DNA from: Sphaerolaimus hirsutus
Lineage: Eukaryota > Nematoda > Chromadorea > Monhysterida > Sphaerolaimidae
Direction of reading: 5' to 3'
Assembly (NCBI GenBank): GCA_964036195.1
Contig: OZ038458.1
Coordinates: 8,135,832-8,199,831, forward strand
DNA length: 64,000 nt
The notes under the pieces: model-generated
Database searches by the model: none
Seen by the model: only the letters and a program-made list of their open reading frames with translations
What the model was told of the DNA's origin: nothing
Part shown: positions 12,777-24,100 of the stretch, piece after piece
How the letters are laid out: each line of letters opens with the position of its first letter
Position numbering within the stretch: the first letter of the stretch is position 1
Translations under genes and position numbers: made by a program

Positions 12777-13967
12777 CAGGGTTGGCAAAATCTCAGAAAA
12801 ATATAAAAATAAAATTAAAACAAAATGGAACATTGAAGAATAAAATAAAATAAAATAAAATGGAAAATTAATAAAATAAAAATACAATTTTACTAAAATT
12901 CGAATTTTTGTACAGTTTTAGTAAAATTTAACAAAAACTCGAGTGTCTGTAAAACCCTATAAAAAGTTTTCTATCCTGTTGCTTAAGATTTTAACTGCCA
13001 ATTTGCATAACTGGTGCCTTGTTGTTGCTTTCATTGTATTGATTGAAAAATATTTTTGCTCAAAATTGCAAATTTTCACATCTTTTAATACATTATCACC
13101 TAAAAATCACTAATTTGTGATTTTTTCCTATTTTCTTTGTTCCATACTTGAAAAAGCCTATACACTGAACCCTGCAAGCCCCCCCCCCACCCCCAAAAGT
13201 AACAAATTTTAAGCTATCTTCCATCGGGAGGAGCAATTAGCTACATATATATATCCGGCCCCTGTGAGGGTCACAAGTCTACCGTATTTCCTCGAAATAC
13301 CCCCCGGGGGTGATTGTTTCAGCGTGAGAGTTTTGAGGGAGGTTAAACGAGGGGAGGGTATTTCGAGGGGGGCTAATTATTTCGCCAGAACTTTTTTGAA
13401 ATTCCAGTACTAAATTGTCATCTGTAACATACGCAGACGTAGAAAAATGCAACAATAACCGCTATATATTGACTATTGACTAGAGTCTATTGACTTATAT
13501 AAGTGTGTAACACTGATCTAACATAACAATTCATAGTTTTTAACGTGTGTTTTGCATTGGCCGAATCACAAACCACAGTTTTGTCATGTACGTTAACTGT
13601 ACACTCAATTTTGGGGGGGGGTATTTCGAGGGGGTGGGTAATTATTTCATAGTGTCCATTTTGAGGGGGGGTATTTCGAGGGGGTATTTCAAGGAAATAC
13701 GGTACATTAAATTTTTTTGTATTCATCTGCATGCTTCTAGCGTGCACATTGTTTTATGGCCTTGCATCCAAGATTCAGATTTTTTGTAAAATTTTTGTAA
13801 AATTTTTGTAAAATGGTTTCATTTTATTGTAGTAATGAAATTTCAGAATAAAATAAAATAAAATAAAATAAAATAAAATGAAATATGAATAAAATAAGAA
13901 TAAAATACAACTTTAATAAAAATAAAATACAATTTTAGTAAAAAGAATTTTACTAAAAACAACCATG
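12777..13967. mobile_element. hAT-type MITE, CAGGGTTGGC family with AAATAAAAT arms
   Basis: An exact 8-bp target duplication CACAAGAC lies at 12769-12776 and 13968-13975. The left end is CAGGGTTGGCAAAATCTC and the right end CTAAAAACAACCATG. Arms are AAATAAAAT arrays. A TA-flanked element is nested at 13282-13702. A truncated relative starts at 16315. Confidence 0.75.
13282..13702. mobile_element. TA-flanked MITE, CCGTATTTCCTCGAAATACC family
   Basis: The termini CCGTATTTCCTCGAAATACC and TTTCAAGGAAATACGG sit between TA dinucleotides, with arms of GGGGGTATTTCGAGG words. It is inserted in the hAT-type element at 12777-13967. Confidence 0.75.
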
Positions 13968-14029
13968 CACAAGACGTTTTGCATATGCAAATCAAACCAA
14001 ACCTTGTCAATGCAAATGGTTATCATTTA

Positions 14030-14438
14030 CCGTATTTCTTCTAATAAAAGGGCGGATCTCCAGTGGAAAGCCGTCTCCAAAAAAAGTATACCTTTTTGAT
14101 ATTATTGGGGCAGTGAATATTATAGAAGGGCGGTCTCCAGTATAAGGGTTGAAACTGTTGTAATTGTGCCAATAGCATAACAAATACAAAATGTCAGCGA
14201 CAAGCGTATACTGTTATTTAGTGGCTTTGGTTCATTGATTTGGTGCTATTTTAAGATCGAATGTTGAATGCACTCACGTAACACCTTGAAAAGCCTTGGC
14301 GCAACTCTAAAAAATTGCCAGAAAAATCGCGAAAAAATAGAAGGGCGGCTTCCAATAGAACGGCGTCTTCAATAGAAGGGCGGCTGACGAAGTTGACGAA
14401 AAAATTAGAAGAGCGTCCTTCTATTAGAAGAAATACGA
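14030..14438. mobile_element. TA-flanked MITE, TTCTTCTAATAGAA family
   Basis: The left end is CCGTATTTCTTCTAATAAAA after TA and the right end TTCTATTAGAAGAAATACGA before TA. GGGCGGCTTCCAATAGAA words form the arms. Confidence 0.65.
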
Positions 14439-14689
14439 TATATCTTCAACTGTATTATATGCAATGTGTTTTCGACAGGAGTGAGCTCGAAATAAAACTC
14501 AGCTGATACCGTGCATCTGTAAATGACATATAATATCCGCAGCTCACTGAACCATTTCCGTTATGCTCCAATGTATCAGAGAAATAAGCTACTTTATTCA
14601 TTAAGAGGGGAGAATTAATTTAATTAAGCCATTTTACATGTGCCTCCAATTGAAGGTTTTGGACTACTATTACAATTCAGGGTAGGGAC

Positions 14690-14850
14690 CCATTTCGGCC
14701 GCGCCATCTCGGCCGTGGACATTTCGTCCGCGCCGTTTCGGCCGGAGGACACTTCGGACGTGGCCGTCTTGGCCGTGGACACTTCGGCCGTGAGCCATCT
14801 AGGCCGCGAGGACATTTCGGCCGCAAGGTATAGATTACATGCGGCGCGTT
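14690..14850. repeat. CGGCCGTGGACATTTCGGCC imperfect tandem repeat, forward copy
   Basis: GC-rich tandem words (CGGCCGTGGACA, TTCGGCCG) end in the single-copy stretch AAGGTATAGATTACATGCGG. The reverse-complement copy of the same block lies at 16726-16854 plus 29344-29385, split by the BEL element. Confidence 0.7.
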
Positions 14851-15656
14851 GGTAATACGCTAAGCGCACTTAATACACTTGATGGAGTGGGAACAGATGG
14901 CCCAGTCAGGAACAACAGAAATCATGTAAGGTGTGGGTCAGTTTAATACACACATTGTTCTTGTTGTTGTTGTTTTTTGTAAATAGTGTAATTGACTGCC
15001 GGGTTGCAATCAATTGAAGAAGTTGCTTGGTGGGGGGTTTTGAAGACGCGGGAATGAGTTGTTTAAAATATGGTGGCAAGAAACGCAAGTGCCAATGAAA
15101 ATGCCAAGTCCAATTCTATTTTAAGCACGCTTTATTAGGCGATTTAGCTTTAATAATTGATAGAAAATTGGGGGCACAAATACAAACACATTCCATAATC
15201 TTAGCACGAATATTTTGAGTCCAAAACGTGGAAAATATTCAACAAAAAAACGCAAAAATCAATGACTGCCAGCCGATTCAAAATATCGGCTGGACATGCA
15301 TAAGATATGGGGGGTACCTACACAAAATGGCACAAAAGAACGGCGCCAAACTGTCTACTAGGCAGCGCCGAGTACATAACACATACGTGCATACTTAAGC
15401 AACACAAAAAGGAACACCTCAAAACCGCCGCAACGCAACCGTTCCGCAGCATGCGAGTACATAATGCATAAATGAATACATAAGTGCATAGAAACAATAG
15501 GACGGTGCGTGAGGGGGAATCTACTTGTGGGCGTACACTTACAAGTTGCATTCAAAATCCTACCATAAGAAAATGAATCTAAATATAGGAAAACAAATGC
15601 CTAAAATGTGATGGCATAACAATAGGAGAACAGATGCCACAGTTAGAAAGACATGA

Positions 15657-16067
15657 ATGCATAGTTGTCAAAACATATTTACGTTTAAACTCTGCAAATG
15701 TGAAACGAGTCAGCTATCCTTCTTTTATGTACGAGTAAGATATGTCTCAAATTCAAATTCAAATGGCGGATCCCATTCAATTCATAGTTTATTTAAACCG
15801 ATTGAACTTTCAAATGTTAAAAATAGATGGATTAAGCATGGATATCAATATACAGAGTCTGAAAGCCAGATATATTGCTCAAACAGTGCTGACAAATTCC
15901 TGTGGAAAAGTAAGATTGTGATAGATATCCAGTATGTGAAACTTGGCACGTGTCAGGTTATGTATTATACAAACAAGGTGAAAGATGCAGGATTTATGCT
16001 TGCGTCACTCATCAAGGCTGCGGACTGCAATCAAGTGACTGGAAATGATTGCAAATGTATCAACTAG
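15657..16067 (+). CDS. Hypothetical ORF, possibly a terminal exon
   Basis: A 136-codon ORF. Its second half has a composition unlike the surrounding low-complexity DNA and ends in a Cys-bearing segment (KAADCNQVTGNDCKCIN), which resembles a secreted protein terminus. I recognise no family, and no clear acceptor or partner exon was found. It may be chance or a transposon remnant. Confidence 0.22.
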   Translation: MHSCQNIFTFKLCKCETSQLSFFYVRVRYVSNSNSNGGSHSIHSLFKPIELSNVKNRWIKHGYQYTESESQIYCSNSADKFLWKSKIVIDIQYVKLGTCQVMYYTNKVKDAGFMLASLIKAADCNQVTGNDCKCIN

Positions 16068-16314
16068 TCTGTGGGCTACCATTTGTGAATATTTCTGGTT
16101 GATTTTTTTCATTCCGCAGCCATAATCAGTGACGAGAACATAAAAACTGCGCATATTTGTCTGTAATGCAAGGCAACTTGGACATTGGCCAAATTCACAT
16201 GTGACCCTATCGTTAGTTTATACCACACTTGTACAAAAATACCTTAGACCGATGACTTCCATAAAGTCCGCCGAGTTTACTCAATATATATACTTGAGTA
16301 CTGAGCAGGGTTGG

Positions 16315-16490
16315 CAAGATCTCAGAAAAAATATATAAATAAAATATAAATAAAATGAAAAATTTCAAAATAAAATGGAAAATTTCAAAATAAACGTAAA
16401 AATTGTATAAAAATTTGAATTTTTGTGTATTTTTTTAAAAATTGTATAAAAATTCATATATTTTTTGTGCAAATTTTATCCTGTTGCTGG
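16315..16490. mobile_element. Truncated hAT-type MITE (CAGGGTTGGC family)
   Basis: It begins CAGGGTTGGCAAGATCTCAG like the element at 12777 and continues into AAATAAAATATA and AAAATTTGTATAAAAATT words. No right end or target duplication is found. Confidence 0.45.
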
Positions 16491-16725
16491 AGTTTCTACC
16501 TGTTTATTCACAAAATGCACCCATGACACTCCAGTATTCCTACTGAAAATGTGAATTATTGTTATCAATAATTGTAACATTTGAATAGTGTTTGAACTTT
16601 GAAGTAGTGAACCAATCCCAGTAGTAATTTCATAATATAATTTCATAATAATAATAGTATTATCCCAGTAGTGGCATAATATTTCATATTTGGGCGTCTG
16701 TTCATATTAAATTGATGCCACGCGT

Positions 16726-16854
16726 GAAAGATCTGTTTCCGCATGTAATCTATACCTTGCGGCCGAAATGTCCTCGCGGCCAAGATGGCTCACGGCCGAA
16801 CTGTCCACGGCCAAGACGGCCACGTCCGAAGTGTCCTCCGGCCGAAACAGCGCG
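16726..16854. repeat. CGGCC repeat, reverse copy, left part (BEL target)
   Basis: The reverse complement of the 14690-14850 block, running from the CCGCATGTAATCTATACCTT end. It is interrupted at GCGCG by the BEL element and resumes at 29344. Confidence 0.7.
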
Positions 16855-18114
16855 TGTGCTGACCGTGGCAAAATGGATGGATAAAGAAATACAGAGAATT
16901 GATAATTAGGCTCATATTTGCACATTTACTTATTTGCACTATTTTACAATTTTATGCACTATATTAATTTACCACGCAAATTGTATTTTCTGCACTATAT
17001 TATTTACCCATGGAGAATATTCGATTAGGAAAGTGTTCTATAAGTTATTGATAGGTTTATGTGGAATGTTTAGGTTAAAAGGTCAAATAAGTTATTATTA
17101 GGTGTATTAACATGTAATTAGGCTCATTCAACTCGCCGTAATTTTTTGATCATTATTATATATACATTTACATGGTTTACTTGTAAGTTGATAAAATTAA
17201 ATCTTGTGAATATTTATGTGCTGCGTAATTATCTAGGCCAGCGTCCTAACAGAGAAATGGTGCCCTGTGTGTAACTAGCATTTACTGTATGAATTTACGA
17301 AGCCCTTCGCGTAGGCATAATTATAATACCCTGCTCAAGCTGAATATATTATAGACCCTGCTCAATTACAATACCTATTTACCTCGAATAAGTCCCAATT
17401 TTGTTAGATTATTCAACATACGTTTCCAGGAAGTGATTATTATTATTATGTTGAATATACCTTATTCTATTTACGTCATTAGGAACATTTACACCACTAT
17501 TTACAATTTCCAAACCCTATTATATTAGTTCCAATGTGCGTCAATGTTTTCTGACAAATTGAACCAAATTAGTAAATCGGCCGAGTTTGCCGACTTCGCG
17601 CCTCGTAAGATTAATAGTTTTCTATTAACCCAATTTGTACTTGGTATTTCTTTACCATAAGTATTTGAATGTATGCCCGCGCAGTATGAGGCAACTGTTT
17701 CGGCTAGATATGTTTATTTGTTGCATTTGTGACTTATTTGTGTATTTGTATTAGGAAATTACTGTAGCTGTTTTTTCTATACATGATTTCCGTGTCTTAG
17801 CTACTTTGGAAGTTTTTACTTCAGTCTGCGGACCCCAAGCTTCTGAACGAAAATAAGCTAGCGATAGAAACTTCGACTAGGAAGCTCGCTAGGCTTTGCG
17901 CTTTTATATTTGGCTGTGTCTGATCAAATAAAGTACCTGAAACGATTTCGAACCCCTTTCAACACGCAACCACGAAATAAACTCAACTTGGCTGTCGACA
18001 AGTGGACGTCCGGCTACAACGGGAAATCAACCACTCTAAAGGCCGTTTCTCACTACGGTCTTGGAGTTGCCGGATTCGGTGGTAGAAGACGCTGACTTCG
18101 GTGGCTTCATCACA
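16855..18114 (+). repeat. BEL 5' LTR
   Basis: Starts TGTGCTGACCGTGG and ends GGCTTCATCACA. It aligns without gaps to the 3' LTR at 28084-29343 (constant offset 11229). A TATA-like TTTTATATT lies at 17902-17910 and AATAAA at 17927-17932, so transcription start and polyadenylation signals are probably in the last 200 bases. Confidence 0.93.
17902..17932 (+). promoter_or_regulatory. Putative LTR TATA box and polyadenylation signal
   Basis: TTTTATATT (17902-17910) is followed 17 bases later by AATAAA (17927-17932). The same pair recurs in the 3' LTR at 29131-29161. Very close spacing of the two signals implies a short R region; this is inferred from motifs only. Confidence 0.4.
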
Positions 18115-18131
18115 TGGCGCAGCGAGCAGGG
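18115..18131 (+). other. Primer-binding site, tRNA-Ser
   Basis: TGGCGCAGCGAGCAGGG directly abuts the LTR with no spacer. Its reverse complement, CCCTGCTCGCTGCGCCA, fits the 3' end of animal tRNA-Ser (UGA/CGA type) including CCA; the tRNA match is from memory. Confidence 0.75.
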
Positions 18132-19344
18132 TGATGGCATGACATTGTGCTATCACCAAGCCGGAACGAACATTGTGCGGCAGTTGGCAGAACTTCAAAA
18201 GTCCTGCTGAACATCAATTTGGCCTTGGCTGAGCGTTGGCTGTTGATTTGCAGACAGCATTGTGCCAAAGTCACGGTACTCCTGTCTACATCCTGGGAGC
18301 GGTTCTACGCTCACGCGCGGAGGACACTGGAGTTCTGACAGACCTGTCAGGATTTCAGGCAGCTTTCACCAGTGTTCTGGCAAGGTGCTAGACGCTGGGC
18401 GGCACCGGCATTTGACAAGGAGTCATTGTCGGACGGTGGTCAAACTTTTGCTGGACGCTCCTGGACATCCGGACGCCAGTGACCGCTCGCACGTCCTTCC
18501 TATGCCAAGGGAGGGTGACCTGACGGAGACAGGATCGCCACAGAGCCACGCTAGTCAAAGGGCTGTTTTTTGGGCATTCGCGGAGGTCCCTCGCTCCACT
18601 GGGTAAGAGTGGACTCATACCTCGGAAGTGCAAAAGTAGGGGTATCAGTGTACAAAGGGCTGTAGCTGACAGAGGGCTGTAGCTGACAGAGAGTGGATTT
18701 GAAAACCAAGTATTAGGATACTTGGTAGCGTGTAGGAGCTTTGCGGAGCTCCCATCAAATATACACGCTGTGCCTGCTCGGTACCATCAGATCAGACAGC
18801 ACAGAAGTGCCAGAATACTGCATTGCACAGGCGCAATTGCAGAGCAGTGTACAGAAACACTGCCCAGAATTAGAAAGTGCACCAGAGTGCACAGAAACGT
18901 GTCACGGGCGACACGGCAAGCGCAGCACTGCGCACAGCGGCACAGGAGCCGCTCAGGAAAGCAAGTGGCCGGCGTGGTCACAAGGCACACAGGCGTGCCA
19001 GAAAGAGCGCCAGAGCGCTCAGAAAGAGTGTGTACGGACCCTCTTTGGGCGCACACTGCTGGGCAAAGAACTTGTTTATTGTCCAGGTAGATTTGACCGG
19101 TGTGTTGAAGTCAACGCGTGTAAACAATCACGTCAGGGGCTTTAGGAACACACCTGGTGCCAGTGCAGTAAAGGTCAACGCGTGAGAACACGTCAGGGGC
19201 CTGTAGGACTGCATTGGTATTGTGCGTGGCACAACAAATCTGTGGTGCACAGAGCACTGCACAGAAAGACGCAGAGAAGCGTCCCAAGCGTCACAGGCGA
19301 CGCACTATAAAGAGAAACAGTGAAGGAAAAATTCGTCAGCAAAA
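18132..19344 (+). other. BEL untranslated leader
   Basis: 1.2 kb between the primer-binding site and the gag start. It contains a tandem duplication GGGCTGTAGCTGACAGA (about 18658-18690) and a repeated block GTCAACGCGTG...CACGTCAGGGGC (about 19110-19137 and 19173-19200). Overlapping short ORFs show no protein family. Packaging signals would be expected here but cannot be located by eye. Confidence 0.5.
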
Positions 19345-20037
19345 ATGGTTTCGCCAACGGGTCACATCAGAAAGACCCTGGGGCCAGCAAAGCACAGGGT
19401 GGACAGCAGATTGGCAAGAGAATTTGCCAAATATGACCCGGAACTATTTGCGGAAGCATCAAAGGATGATAAGAGAACAGAAATGAGAAGAGTAATTGCA
19501 TCTATCAAACAGGAGGGTGCAAAATTAGAAAGTGCAATGATTGCAGTGAGAACTCAATTTGACGCATGGAGGGATGTCGTCAAAGACATTGACGAACCCG
19601 ATCAGATGGAACAAGAACAGAAGATGTACCAAGATGCATATGATGAGTATGCAAACATGTCAGATTTGGTGACACAGAAAGTGGCAGCCATGAATGTGTA
19701 CATCGAAGAGTTGCAAGATATGATCCAGCAACTGAGCGGAAGTACTATGTATGAAGTCAACACGGCATTCATACAGCAGATGGCTGCACAGATGGCTCTG
19801 ACAGCTCAGGGAGCTGCTCCGGGAGCCAGTTCAACCAATGCAACCACAGCAAAGAGCGTCAAATTGCAGAAACTGGAAGTTGAACAATTTACTGGGGAAA
19901 TTGTCAAATTTCGATCATGGTGGCAAATGTTCGAATCCCACATTCACAATCGGACAGATTTGGAGGACATTTCCAAGTTCTCATACTTGAGGAGCTTGCT
20001 GAAAGGCTCAGCATTTGGCATGATCAGTGGAGTGTGA
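19345..20037 (+). CDS. BEL gag, N-terminal part
   Basis: The ORF starts at an ATG in good context (AAAATGG) and encodes about 230 residues. There is an alpha-helical, charged N-terminal region, then a segment with the Trp-Trp/Phe/Tyr pattern typical of BEL-family Gag (DUF1759-like; FRSWWQMFESHIHN at about residues 191-204, ending with LLKGSAFGMISG). The frame ends at a TGA at 20035-20037, in the middle of the conserved domain. The continuation of that domain is found at once in the -1 frame, from about 20031. The break lies inside the domain and not at a protein boundary, so a one-base deletion in this copy, or an assembly error, is more likely than a natural stop. Confidence 0.75.
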   Translation: MVSPTGHIRKTLGPAKHRVDSRLAREFAKYDPELFAEASKDDKRTEMRRVIASIKQEGAKLESAMIAVRTQFDAWRDVVKDIDEPDQMEQEQKMYQDAYDEYANMSDLVTQKVAAMNVYIEELQDMIQQLSGSTMYEVNTAFIQQMAAQMALTAQGAAPGASSTNATTAKSVKLQKLEVEQFTGEIVKFRSWWQMFESHIHNRTDLEDISKFSYLRSLLKGSAFGMISGV

Positions 20038-21110
20038 CCGCAGAAAATTATGCACCCGCAATTGCAATGCTCAAGAAGAGATATGACCAGCCAGTTGTGG
20101 TTAGAAACACGCTGATGAGTAATATCATGAAGTTGCGACAGGCCAGGAATACCTGTCAGGATATGAGAATTTTGTTTGATGCAATTGAAAGGCTGCTCCA
20201 GCAGTTGGAGTCACTGGGTGAATCAGTGGAACATCCAATGCTGTTGAGCCAGCTGCAACAGAAAGTGCCACCCGAGGTTCTCAGAGAAATCCAGAAGGAA
20301 CAGGGAACTGAGGAAGCCTTGACGGTGGAAATATTCAGAAAGCTGTTTGGCAAGCAGCTAGCGCTCAGTGAGGCTGTACAGCATGCACAGCAAACTGAGG
20401 CACCAGTTCAGCAATCGCGCCAGGGATTCGGAAATAATCCACGCGCACAGCAATTCAATAATCGGTTCCATGGCAATGGGAATCGATTCAGAGGGCCAGA
20501 GAACCCAAGGACCAGCACAGGGAGCATGTCAGTGATCCAGAATGGTCAGAGTGCACCACAGGCTGGATTCATGAATCCTGGGAGGCCGTGTGTGTTCTGC
20601 AATGACACACAGCAATTACACTTTAATGATAAGTGTCCAAAGTTCAAAACTGCCAGAGAAAGGAGAGTGATTTTGTCAAAGGCAGAGCGATGCCTGAGAT
20701 GCCTACAGAAAGGGCATTACATGAATCAATGTCAATTTACAAGAAGTTGCTTCTATTGCAAGTCCAATAGGCACCACACTGCGGTGTGCCCAGAGAAATT
20801 TGGTGACAATGGCAGTGGAAACGCTGGACGGCAAACTCCAGCATTTAGAGCAAATGGTCAACAGAATGGCCAGCAATCAGCAAACAATGGCAGAAAGTCT
20901 GTGCCGACGGCCGGTCGACCAGCACAGAGCCAACAGAAAGGCCACAGTGAATTGTGTCACTGTGGAAGAAGCTGGACCAGAAGTGGTAGAGACAGAAACC
21001 ATATCCAGCACAGTGGTTACAGAACCAAATACAAAGCAACAAAATACGTCAGTGAACCTGTCAGTAAACAGGAATATGTCAATGTTGATGACAGCCAGAA
21101 CCGTGATTGA
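20031..21110 (+). CDS. BEL gag, C-terminal part with three CCHC zinc knuckles
   Basis: Continues the DUF1759-like domain (SVTAENYAPAIAMLKKRY) in the frame -1 to the N-terminal ORF. There follow a helical region and a Gln/Asn-rich linker. Three Cys-His knuckles lie at about 20586-20807: one CX2CX6HX4C and two CX2CX4HX4C, which bind nucleic acid in Gag. After about 20935 this frame loses protein-like character and the upstream part of the pol frame gains it. A second, opposite frame change therefore appears near 20937-20942, and the two changes together return to the first gag frame. No classical slippery heptamer is seen at either point. Confidence 0.75.
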   Translation, partial: SVTAENYAPAIAMLKKRYDQPVVVRNTLMSNIMKLRQARNTCQDMRILFDAIERLLQQLESLGESVEHPMLLSQLQQKVPPEVLREIQKEQGTEEALTVEIFRKLFGKQLALSEAVQHAQQTEAPVQQSRQGFGNNPRAQQFNNRFHGNGNRFRGPENPRTSTGSMSVIQNGQSAPQAGFMNPGRPCVFCNDTQQLHFNDKCPKFKTARERRVILSKAERCLRCLQKGHYMNQCQFTRSCFYCKSNRHHTAVCPEKFGDNGSGNAGRQTPAFRANGQQNGQQSANNGRKSVPTAGRPAQSQQKGHSELCHCGRSWTRSGRDRNHIQHSGYRTKYKATKYVSEPVSKQEYVNVDDSQNRD

Positions 21111-24100
21111 GGCTTCAGAAATGGATACAGAGATGGAGCCTGAACAGCCACCACTACAGATTCAAGCGTTCCTGGACACAGGATCCCAGGGAACGTACAT
21201 GTCAGAGAAAGTGGCCAAGAAACTCAATTTGAAAAGTACAGGTGAACACCACATCCAGGTGTACACATTCGGAAATGAAAAGCCGCACTATAAAGTAGTA
21301 CAGCAAGTGGAATTCAGAATGCGGCTCAGAAATGGCCAGAAAGTTGATATGGTGGCTGATGTAGTCCCGACGTTGACCACAGAACAAGTCAAAGTGCCTG
21401 TGTCAGAACAGGACGAAAAGTACCTGCAGAAGTACTTCCCGGATGAGAGTTACTTTGCAGACAGAATTCCCAAGGAAAAAGGGACAGAGTGCAAATTCAA
21501 GCCAGACATTATAGTGGGCTTGAATTATTTCTGGGACTTGATGTCCAGAAACACCAGCACTACCAGACTTCCGTCAGGATTGTATGTCATTCCATCAGAA
21601 TTGGGATTGCTGATGGGAGGTGGGCAGTTGACAAGCAACAGAAATCAATGGACCACGGATGGCGCATATCCAGTGGTGGTTAACACAATTGTGCATCAAA
21701 TTCAGAGAGAAAAATGGTACGAGGAAGCACCGTTGTCAATTGCTCCTGTACCAAATGTCAAAGACATGGACAGACTGGATACCATTGGCATAATGGACCA
21801 GCCAGACCTCGTCGAGGACTATGCGGCCATCAAGCAATTCAATGAGAGTGTACAGAGAAACCCAGATGGACGGTACTCTGTAAAGTTCATGTACAAACCA
21901 AATTTGCATGAACTCCCAGATAACAAAGCAATGGCGTTCAAGAGGTTCAGGTACCTCACCAACAGGCTCAAGAGAGACCCAGAATTACTGGAGAAAATTC
22001 AGGCAATCATGAAAGCACAAGAGGAGCAAGGAGTGATTGAGAAAGTCCAAGAGGATATTATGGATGGCAGAAAATTCCATATTTTGCCTCATCAACCAGT
22101 GATAACGCCAGAGAAAACTACCACAAAGGTCAGAGAGGTATATGATGCCTCAGCAAAACCGCCAGGCATGCCAAGCTTGAATGAGTGCATGTACCGCGGT
22201 CCAGTGATACTACCACAGCTGGTAGGGATGCTGATGCGATTCCGGTTGCATGGAATCGCCCTGGTCGCAGACATAGAGAAAGCGTTTCTGCAGATTAGTC
22301 TGCAGGACAGTGACAGAGATGTGACAAGATTTCTGTGGTACAAGGATCCCACGAAACCATCCATGGAGGACAACATTCAGATTTACAGATTTGCCAGAGT
22401 GCCATTTGGTATAATCTGCAGCCCAGCGCTGCTGGCGCTGACAGTCAGATACCACCTGAATCAAGCTGGCACAGAAAATGCAAAATTGATCGATGAAAAT
22501 CTGTATGTGGATAATTTGATCCTCAGTGTGGACACAGAGCAGAAAGCAATCGAATTGTACCAGGAATCCAAAGTGCTGTTCACAGAGGCACAGATGAATC
22601 TGAGAGAATGGAACAGCAACAGTAAGAGCTTTACTTGGCAATTGGCAGAGTCGGATGTGGCCAAGGAAAATGTCACAACAGTCCTAGGAATGAAATGGGA
22701 CATAGAAAGCGACCAGATGTGGCTGAAAACACCAAAGACAGTTCAGCAATCACAATTATCAGAAACTGACCAGAAAATCAAACTTCCCACGAAAAGGACA
22801 GTTGCAAAGGTGACTGCGGGATGTTTTGATCCAATGGGACTCGTCAGTCCTGTCCTACTGCCAGCAAAGAGATTTTTGCAGATGTTATGGCATTCAGGAC
22901 CAAGTGCCAAAGAATGGGATACTCCCCTGTCTGAGGAACAGACAGCAATTTGGCAGCAATTAGAGACAGAATTGCTCAAGGTTGGACAGATCAAGTTCAA
23001 CAGAAAACTGAATTATCAGAGTAGTGCAGATGCACAACTGCACATTTTCGTTGATGCCTCAGCAATGGCATACAGCGCAGCGGCATACATATGTCAGAAA
23101 ACGGAAAATGACAGCGGCATATCAAGCCTGCTGTACTCCAGATTGAGACTAGCTCCAAAGAAACCAGAAGTGACAATTCCACGGCTGGAATTGTTAGCAA
23201 TGTTGATCGGCAGCAGAATGTCAAAGTTTATTCACAAAGAGCTCAAGGACGTCAAATTCAGTCAAACAGTTGTATGGTCAGATTCAACCTGTTGTCTGAA
23301 GTGGCTAACAACAGCGAAGCCACTGGCATGTTTTGTCAAGAACAGATTGGATGAAATCAGGAAAATTCAGAGTGAGACAGAAAACATGCACATCAGACAC
23401 ATCGCAGGACTGGAGAACCCAGCTGACATGGCCACAAGAGGCATGAATATGTCAGAGTTGGAAGGCAGTAACCTGTGGTGGAAGGGGCCAGAATGGCTAA
23501 TGACTGGAGAATGGCCAGAGCCGAAAGTGGAGCCAGTTACACCAGAAGTAATGGCAGAAATCAAGAAAGAGGAGCTCAAGTTCCCAAAAGCCAGTCCAAT
23601 TTACTTGGGCGCCACACAGCAAGTGGTCAGTGACCCAGATGCCAGCAATGTGCAAGCTGATGAAAGCAAGCAAAGCAACCCATTGGGAATTGAGATTCAG
23701 AGATTCTCATCACTGACAAAATTACTGGATGCAACAGTATACGTGATGAGATTTGTGCGACAAATGCACAAAAAGCGCAGCAGAAATGACAGTCAGAATG
23801 GATTGTCAGAAATCATGAAAAGTATCTGTGGTACAATAAAACCACAGGGAATTATCAGTATTGAAGAAAGAGAGATTGCGTTGAAATATTGGATCAACGT
23901 GACGCAACAAAATCATTACAAAAGAGTGGCAGAGATTCTGGCAACAGGCCACAACAGAGGCAGCCAGAATAACAAGAAAACAGCTGCAGACCAGCAGTTG
24001 ATTAGATGGCTCAATGTGCAAATGCATCAGGATGGAATCCTGAAGTGCCACGGCAGAATGGAGCATACAGACCCACAGGAGGTCACAGTGCCACTCATAC

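Noticed and set aside
14624-14869. Overlapping ORFs on both strands
   Set aside because: Products of the CGGCC tandem repeat.
18262-19185. Several overlapping ORFs in the BEL leader
   Set aside because: No family, mutually overlapping on both strands, and the real gag starts at 19345.
20031-20945. Programmed ribosomal frameshifting in gag
   Set aside because: No slippery heptamer or clear downstream structure by eye, and the first change is inside a conserved domain. Kept only as an alternative.
22210-22641. 143-codon minus-strand ORF
   Set aside because: Antisense to the reverse transcriptase domain.
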